Origin: a virus
Virus record (IMG/VR): IMGVR_UViG_3300037042_001548
Span: 1 to 52,466 of that record
Length of the DNA: 52,466 nucleotides
Reading direction: 5' to 3' (one strand)
In this document: piece by piece, positions 48,393-52,466 of the stretch
Numbering within the stretch: the first letter of the stretch is position 1
Layout of the letters: every line of letters starts with the position of its first letter
The notes under the pieces: model-generated
The model's database searches: none
The model's input: only the letters and a program-made list of their open reading frames with translations
What the model was told of the DNA's origin: nothing
Translations under genes and position numbers: made by a program

Positions 48393-48578
48393 ATGTCTGT
48401 ACTTGGAGATTTCATCGGCCGCGTAAAAGTTGAGCAGGCCAAACTTGCGGATAGCCTTACACAAGGCTTTGCCACAAACTTTGAGACCTATCAACGCTTA
48501 GTCGGCCGGCACCAAGGCTTGCAAGAAGCCTTGTCCATTCTTAATCAACTACTTGAAGAGGAACGAGATGGTAATTGA
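48393..48578 (+). CDS. Small helical protein, 61 aa
   Basis: Begins MSVLGDFIGRVKVEQAKLAD and has LQEALSILNQLLEEERDGN, so a single amphipathic helix dominates. Located between portal and co-chaperonin and overlapping the latter by 11 bases. Common in this place of phage head modules; function unknown. Confidence 0.75.
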   Translation: MSVLGDFIGRVKVEQAKLADSLTQGFATNFETYQRLVGRHQGLQEALSILNQLLEEERDGN

Positions 48579-49005
48579 ACTTATGCCGGAGGCTTCGAAT
48601 GAAGCCGAGTTGCGGGAAGCATTTCCTGCAGTTGACCCCGGTGCAATCCCCGTAGGCGGTAGGATCTTGGTGCAATGGCGCGCAGTGCGCGACAAGATCA
48701 CTAGCTCAGGCATTGTGTTGCCTGAGGAAACCAAAGAGACTGAAAAGTGGAACACGCAGGTTGCAAAAGTTATTGCAATTGGCCCACTTGCGTTTAAGAA
48801 ACGCGATTCCATGGAGCCTTGGCCCGAAGGCAGTTGGATTGCCGTCGGGGATTACGTGCGTATGCCTAAATGGGGCGGCGACCGATGGGAAGTACCCTTT
48901 GAAGTCGACAATGCCAAAGGCAAAGCGCTTTTTAGCATCTTTAACGACCACGAGGTGATTGCAAAAGTCACCGGTGACCCGTTAAAAGTAAAAGCTTTCG
49001 TGTAA
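48568..49005 (+). CDS. GroES-like (Cpn10) co-chaperonin, 145 aa
   Basis: The Cpn10 fold signature is seen: VGGRILVQWRAVRDKITSSG (the first strand and start of the mobile loop), GIVLPEETKETEKWNTQVAK, VIAIGPLAF, and WIAVGDYVRMPKWGGDRWEV. It is longer than bacterial GroES (about 97 aa) by an N-terminal extension and a C-terminal tail. It probably replaces host GroES to let host GroEL fold the phage major capsid protein, as T4 gp31 does. ATG at 48568 is preceded by AGAGGAACGAG. Confidence 0.85.
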   Translation: MVIELMPEASNEAELREAFPAVDPGAIPVGGRILVQWRAVRDKITSSGIVLPEETKETEKWNTQVAKVIAIGPLAFKKRDSMEPWPEGSWIAVGDYVRMPKWGGDRWEVPFEVDNAKGKALFSIFNDHEVIAKVTGDPLKVKAFV

Positions 49006-49022
49006 GCTTTGGAGAATGACAC

Positions 49023-50015
49023 ATGACACCTACTGATAAGCTGGAATTGCAAGTCGCTGAGGAGGCTGATGGCTCCGCAGTGGTGCAAATGCCGCAAAAT
49101 GACAACGACGAGCTCTCGAACGCGTCAGATGACTCACAAAGTGATGATTCCGATGCATCAGATGAGGCTCAGGGACCCCAAAATGATGACGATAGGGGTA
49201 TACAGGACGACGACCCTGAACGTGAGGCCCTTAGGGCTGCACGCCGAGATGAAAGAAGGCTAAAAAAGCAGCTTCATCGTGAAAAAGCACGTGAATCTAA
49301 CCATTTGATTACTGCTCTGCGTAAGCAGAACCAAGAACTTGCACAGCGAGTGGCTACTTTGGAGACAAAGACCTCTGGCGCCGAGCTTGCAAGGCTTGAC
49401 AAGGCCATTGAAGACTCACAAACGCGTGTTGAATACGCAAAAATGAAGCTTCAAGACGCTGTAAACTCACGAAATGGTGCTGAAGTTACCAAAGCCCAGC
49501 AGCTGTGGTATGACAACCAGCGGCAGTTGGAGTCTTTGCAGTCAATGAAGACCAACGCGACCAAGCACATTTCGCAGCCTAAACAGCAAATCAAAGGGCC
49601 CGACCCGACGGTTCAGCGCATGGCAGCGACGTGGATGGAGCGCAATGGGTGGTACGACCCGCAGCTTAAAGATGCAGATTCCAAAGTTGCGCAGTCCATT
49701 GACCAGTCATTGACTGAAGAAGGCTTTGACCCAGCGCTTGCTGATTATTGGGATGAGCTCGACGAGCGGCTTCAAAAATACCTTCCCCATCGCTACAATT
49801 CCGGGTATAGTAGCAACACGAAAACTTCCAGACCCAGATCTGTTGTGACAAGTTCAGGACGTGAAGCGGTATCTAGTGTACGGGCCAACGAATTTAGAGT
49901 TGACCCAAAGCGTGTGCTTGCGCTTAAAGAAGCAGGCATGTGGGATAACGTGGAGCTTCGGAACAAGATGATTCGCAAATTCGCCGACTTTGATCGGCAG
50001 CAGAAAAGAGGTTAA
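49023..50015 (+). CDS. Scaffolding protein, 330 aa
   Basis: Very acidic N-terminus (SDDSQSDDSDASDEAQGPQN), a long coiled-coil of about residues 65-175 (RRDERRLKKQLHREKARESN, NQELAQRVATLETKTSGAEL), and a basic C-terminus (ELRNKMIRKFADFDRQQKRG). These are the hallmarks of phage scaffold proteins, and the gene lies between portal and capsid genes. It would bind inside the procapsid and leave on maturation. Confidence 0.8.
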   Translation: MTPTDKLELQVAEEADGSAVVQMPQNDNDELSNASDDSQSDDSDASDEAQGPQNDDDRGIQDDDPEREALRAARRDERRLKKQLHREKARESNHLITALRKQNQELAQRVATLETKTSGAELARLDKAIEDSQTRVEYAKMKLQDAVNSRNGAEVTKAQQLWYDNQRQLESLQSMKTNATKHISQPKQQIKGPDPTVQRMAATWMERNGWYDPQLKDADSKVAQSIDQSLTEEGFDPALADYWDELDERLQKYLPHRYNSGYSSNTKTSRPRSVVTSSGREAVSSVRANEFRVDPKRVLALKEAGMWDNVELRNKMIRKFADFDRQQKRG

Positions 50016-50017
50016 TC

Positions 50018-50554
50018 ATGGATGATCGTATTCGTAAGAACACTCGTATGGACCGCAGCAACCGTGGGCAAGAAGACGCCTCACGTGCTGCGCCAGAAGA
50101 AAGCTTTGTTTCATCTGAGGAGCGTCGTAGGATGTTCCGCTCGGAATGGCTTCAAGAAGCTCTTCCGACTCCGCCAGAAATTCCTGGCTACCACCTGTGC
50201 TGGTTGTCTTCCAATAACCAATATGACCCTATTCACAAGCGAATGAGGATGGGCTATGAGCCCGTGAAAGCCGATGAACTACCAGGCTTTGATCATTTGA
50301 AGGTGAAAGCTGGTGAGCACGTCGGCTTTGTTGCTTGCAATGAAATGCTGCTGTACAAGTTGCCTATGGACATCTATCAGCAGTTGATGCTTGAGCTTCA
50401 CTACCATGCGCCTCAAGAGGAGCAGGAGAAGATCAAGGTTCAACAAGAGCAATTGCTAGGCGCGCGCGACAGTCACGGCAAGACGTTGGTTTCTATTGAA
50501 GGCGATGGCATGAATTTTGACGCCAAAGTTAAGTCACTTCCAGTGTTTACTTGA
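50018..50554 (+). CDS. Head-module hypothetical protein, 178 aa
   Basis: Begins MDDRIRKNTRMDRSNRGQED; centre PGYHLCWLSSNNQYDPIHKR and YEPVKADELPGFDHLKVKAG; C-terminal helical region with EEQEKIKVQQEQLLGARDSH. Similar proteins lie between scaffold and capsid genes in other phages, without an assigned activity. Probably a minor head or assembly protein. Confidence 0.65.
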   Translation: MDDRIRKNTRMDRSNRGQEDASRAAPEESFVSSEERRRMFRSEWLQEALPTPPEIPGYHLCWLSSNNQYDPIHKRMRMGYEPVKADELPGFDHLKVKAGEHVGFVACNEMLLYKLPMDIYQQLMLELHYHAPQEEQEKIKVQQEQLLGARDSHGKTLVSIEGDGMNFDAKVKSLPVFT

Positions 50555-50592
50555 AATGACTACCATTCACATTTTCATGAAAGGACTCAGAC

Positions 50593-51165
50593 ATGAGTGC
50601 AATTAGTGCACCGTTCGGTCTGCGCCCGGCCTTCCACCCTTCTGGGTTGGATCGAGCCCAAGCGCTGGCTGGCGGCATCGCGTCGGCTTATGCAACCGAC
50701 ATTCTTAAAGGCCAACCGGTCAAACTGAACTCGAGCGGCGTCCTTGTTGTCGCTGCTGCTGGCGACGCGTTCCAAGGCGCTTTTGCTGGTGTGCAGTGGA
50801 CTGACACCACCGGCCGTGCTCGCGTTTCGAACTACTGGCCTGCGTCCACCGCATACCAGACCGGTTCGTGCGTGGCGTATTTCTACAACGACCCCAACAT
50901 CGTTTATGAAATCCAGGCCGCCGGTTCGCTGGCACAAACCTCTATTGGCGACATGGCCGATTTGAGCAACACCACCGCTGGTTCCAATGTGACCGGTCTG
51001 TCGCAATGCACGCTCTCGACCACCCTGGTCGGTGCAGGCAACAGCGCGCAGATGCTGATCCGTGATCTGGCCCCGTACCCCGACAATGCTTGGGGCGATG
51101 CGTACACGATTGTTCGCGTAACCATTAACGAGTCGCAGTTCAACGCGTCCGTTAACGCCATCTAA
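50593..51165 (+). CDS. Head decoration-like / minor capsid protein, 190 aa
   Basis: Begins MSAISAPFGLRPAFHPSGLD and has GGIASAYATDILKGQPVKLN, followed by GDAFQGAFAGVQWTDTTGRA and an Ala/Thr-rich beta pattern. Small beta-rich proteins with this start are commonly found directly before the major capsid gene. AAAGGACTCAGAC precedes the ATG. Codon use is more GC-biased than in the tail genes, like the neighbouring capsid gene, fitting high expression. Confidence 0.7.
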   Translation: MSAISAPFGLRPAFHPSGLDRAQALAGGIASAYATDILKGQPVKLNSSGVLVVAAAGDAFQGAFAGVQWTDTTGRARVSNYWPASTAYQTGSCVAYFYNDPNIVYEIQAAGSLAQTSIGDMADLSNTTAGSNVTGLSQCTLSTTLVGAGNSAQMLIRDLAPYPDNAWGDAYTIVRVTINESQFNASVNAI

Positions 51166-51179
51166 GGAGGGTCTGAACT

Positions 51180-52094
51180 ATGGCAGCCCCAATGAGAAGT
51201 ACGGACTTTCGGAGTATTGTTGAGCCTATCCTCAATGAATGCTTCGATGGCGTCTATGATCAGCGCTCTGATGAATGGTCTACGGTTTTCCGTGAGCAGC
51301 AGGGTATTCCGCGTAACTACCACGAAGAGCCAGTCCTGTACGGATTTGGCGCCGCGCCGCAATTGCCTGATGGTTCCCCTGTGGCCTATCAGCAAGGTGG
51401 CGTTCTCTTCCTGAAGCGCTATGTGTACAACGTGTATGGCCTGGCTTTCGCGTTGACCAAAGTGCTTGTTGAAGACGGCGACCATATTCGTATTGGCCAG
51501 GTTTACGCCAAGCATTTGGCGCAATCGCTGGTTGAGACGAAAGAGACTCTTTGCGCTAACGTGCTCAACTACGCTTTCACTGCCGGCTTCAACGGCGGCG
51601 ACGGCGTGCCGCTGATCTCTGCCAGCCACCCCTTGGTGTCCGGTACTGCCAGCAACCTGTTGACCACCGCAGCCAATCTGTCGCAAACCTCTCTTGAGCA
51701 GATGCTGATTCAGGTTCGTCAAGCTGTTGACAACAACGGCAAGAAGATCCGTCTGCAGCCTACCAAGCTGGTTGTTGCCCCTGGCAACACTTTCCAAGCT
51801 GAAGTTTTGCTGAAGAGCGTTCTGCGTGCCGGTACCGCCAACAACGACATCAACCCGATCAAATCGATTGGCTTGATGCCTGAAGGCGCTTCGGTCATCT
51901 CGCGTCTTACTTCTCCAACTGGATGGTGGGTTCAAACCGACGCACCGGAAGGCATGAAGTTGATGATGCGTCGTGGCCTGGAGAAGACCATGGAAGGCGA
52001 CTTTGAGACCGACTCTATGCGTTATAAGGCTACCGAGCGTTATGACGTGGGCTGGACTGACTGGCGCGCAATGTACGGTACCCCCGGCGTCTAA
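51180..52094 (+). CDS. Major capsid protein, HK97-fold (Mu/Gpt-like), 304 aa
   Basis: Contains the typical pattern GDGVPLISASHPLVSGTASN at about residues 139-158, a segment shared by Mu gpT-like capsid proteins, with IRIGQVYAKHLAQSLVETK before it and KIRLQPTKLVVAPGNTFQAE after it. The C-terminus has EGDFETDSMRYKATERYDVG, the usual capsid A-domain end. Length is normal for the fold. It follows the decoration-like gene, and strong AAGGAGG lies just upstream of the ATG. Confidence 0.93.
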   Translation: MAAPMRSTDFRSIVEPILNECFDGVYDQRSDEWSTVFREQQGIPRNYHEEPVLYGFGAAPQLPDGSPVAYQQGGVLFLKRYVYNVYGLAFALTKVLVEDGDHIRIGQVYAKHLAQSLVETKETLCANVLNYAFTAGFNGGDGVPLISASHPLVSGTASNLLTTAANLSQTSLEQMLIQVRQAVDNNGKKIRLQPTKLVVAPGNTFQAEVLLKSVLRAGTANNDINPIKSIGLMPEGASVISRLTSPTGWWVQTDAPEGMKLMMRRGLEKTMEGDFETDSMRYKATERYDVGWTDWRAMYGTPGV

Positions 52095-52100
52095 ACCTAG

Positions 52101-52120
52101 GCGGGGGCTTCGGCCCCTGC
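52101..52120 (+). terminator. UUCG hairpin after the major capsid gene
   Basis: Eight-bp stem (one G-U pair) capped by TTCG, 6 bases past the capsid stop. There is no following T-run, so it may be a weak terminator, an mRNA-end protector or a processing signal; it lies before the next gene's AAGGAG. Confidence 0.5.
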
Positions 52121-52140
52121 TCCATTAAGGAGAAAAGACA

Positions 52141-52466
52141 ATGGCAAATTTATTGGTAACCCGTTTCCCCAATGGCGTGACAAACGTCGGGGAAGATTCA
52201 CCGTTTGCTGATCTAACAATGCCAGCACCGACGAAGTTTCACACTTACTACGAAGATTTTGACTACTATGTAGCTGGAAATTGGACTGTAACTGAGACTC
52301 AGGCTGGTGCTACTCAGGCTTTGACAGACGGCGATGGTGGTTTACTTTTGATCACCAACACTGCCGCAGATGATGATCTTGTTGCTTTGCAAAAAGTAGG
52401 CGAGTCATATCGCTTTGCTTCAGGCAAAGAGCTTTTCTTTGAGGCTCGCTTCAAAGTTAGCGACGC
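52141..52466 (+). CDS. Structural protein, 3' partial (beta-rich), after the capsid gene
   Basis: ATG with AAGGAGAAAAGACA upstream; the frame stays open to the right edge. It begins MANLLVTRFPNGVTNVGEDS and continues KFHTYYEDFDYYVAGNWTVT and GDGGLLLITNTAADDDLVAL, a jelly-roll/lectin-like beta pattern that resembles phage head fibre or decoration proteins. The end is cut off, so length and C-terminus are unknown. Confidence 0.65.
   Translation, partial: MANLLVTRFPNGVTNVGEDSPFADLTMPAPTKFHTYYEDFDYYVAGNWTVTETQAGATQALTDGDGGLLLITNTAADDDLVALQKVGESYRFASGKELFFEARFKVSD

Noticed and set aside
50555-50592. Copy of the TTTGAC/GAAAGG element before the decoration-like gene
   Set aside because: Only ATTTTCATGAAAGG resembles it; no TATAAT or hairpin, so it is just a good ribosome binding site.
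1-52466. tRNA genes, integrase, CI-type repressor and single-subunit RNA polymerase
   Set aside because: Looked for and not seen; the gaps between genes are mostly too short for tRNAs.

Overview
The window is most of the genome of a tailed double-stranded DNA phage, apparently strictly lytic: I see no integrase, CI-type repressor, phage RNA polymerase or tRNA gene. Both ends cut through virion genes (a tail-fibre gene at base 1, a gene behind the major capsid protein at 52466), so the window reads as one linear cut of a slightly larger genome. Portal, adaptor-like, nozzle/stabilisation-like and ejection-type proteins occur without a recognisable tail tape measure or sheath, which suggests a podovirus-like particle. 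A bacterial host of the Burkholderiales type is a weak inference from the style of the small early proteins.

Layout. (1) 1-5640, plus strand: repeat-rich fibre/adhesin genes, then a lysis cassette (two small membrane proteins, a three-TM holin and a GH108 muramidase). (2) 5640-20723, plus: adaptor-like protein, fibre protein, a nozzle-like protein carrying two families of inserted beta repeats, and four very Gly/Ala/Pro-rich proteins likely ejected with the DNA. (3) 20724-34993, minus: an early/replication block of about 25 tightly overlapping genes. It holds a predicted cytosine-modification set (TS-family enzyme with the dCMP-type Asp, a P-loop kinase fused to a UDG-like domain, a glycosyltransferase-like protein), SNF2 helicase, VRR-NUC nuclease, Cas4-like exonuclease, family A DNA polymerase, a MazG-like pyrophosphohydrolase, a DUF932 protein and many small proteins. 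(4) 34994-35353: a divergent control region. (5) 35354-37438, plus: TOPRIM/SF3 primase-helicase, followed by an AT-rich repeat-bearing gap. (6) 37670-52466, plus: terS, terL, a 1986-residue polyvalent protein, portal, small head proteins, a GroES-like co-chaperonin, scaffold, decoration-like protein and major capsid protein.

The most interesting things are regulatory. A recurring cassette (TATAAT-like box, 5'-UTR hairpin, then a TTTGAC/TTTTGAAAGGTA-type element containing the Shine-Dalgarno) opens four minus-strand transcription units, lacks a visible -10 at a fifth, and recurs in variant form upstream of the plus-strand primase-helicase; a further promoter-hairpin leader without the element precedes the polyvalent protein. 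Opposite the primase-helicase start lies a candidate antisense RNA of about 118 nt with its own -10 box and an intrinsic terminator, resembling plasmid copy-control RNAs. Together with the putative cytosine-modification genes these are the best candidates for an undescribed system. All functional calls come from reading motifs by eye; no database search was run.
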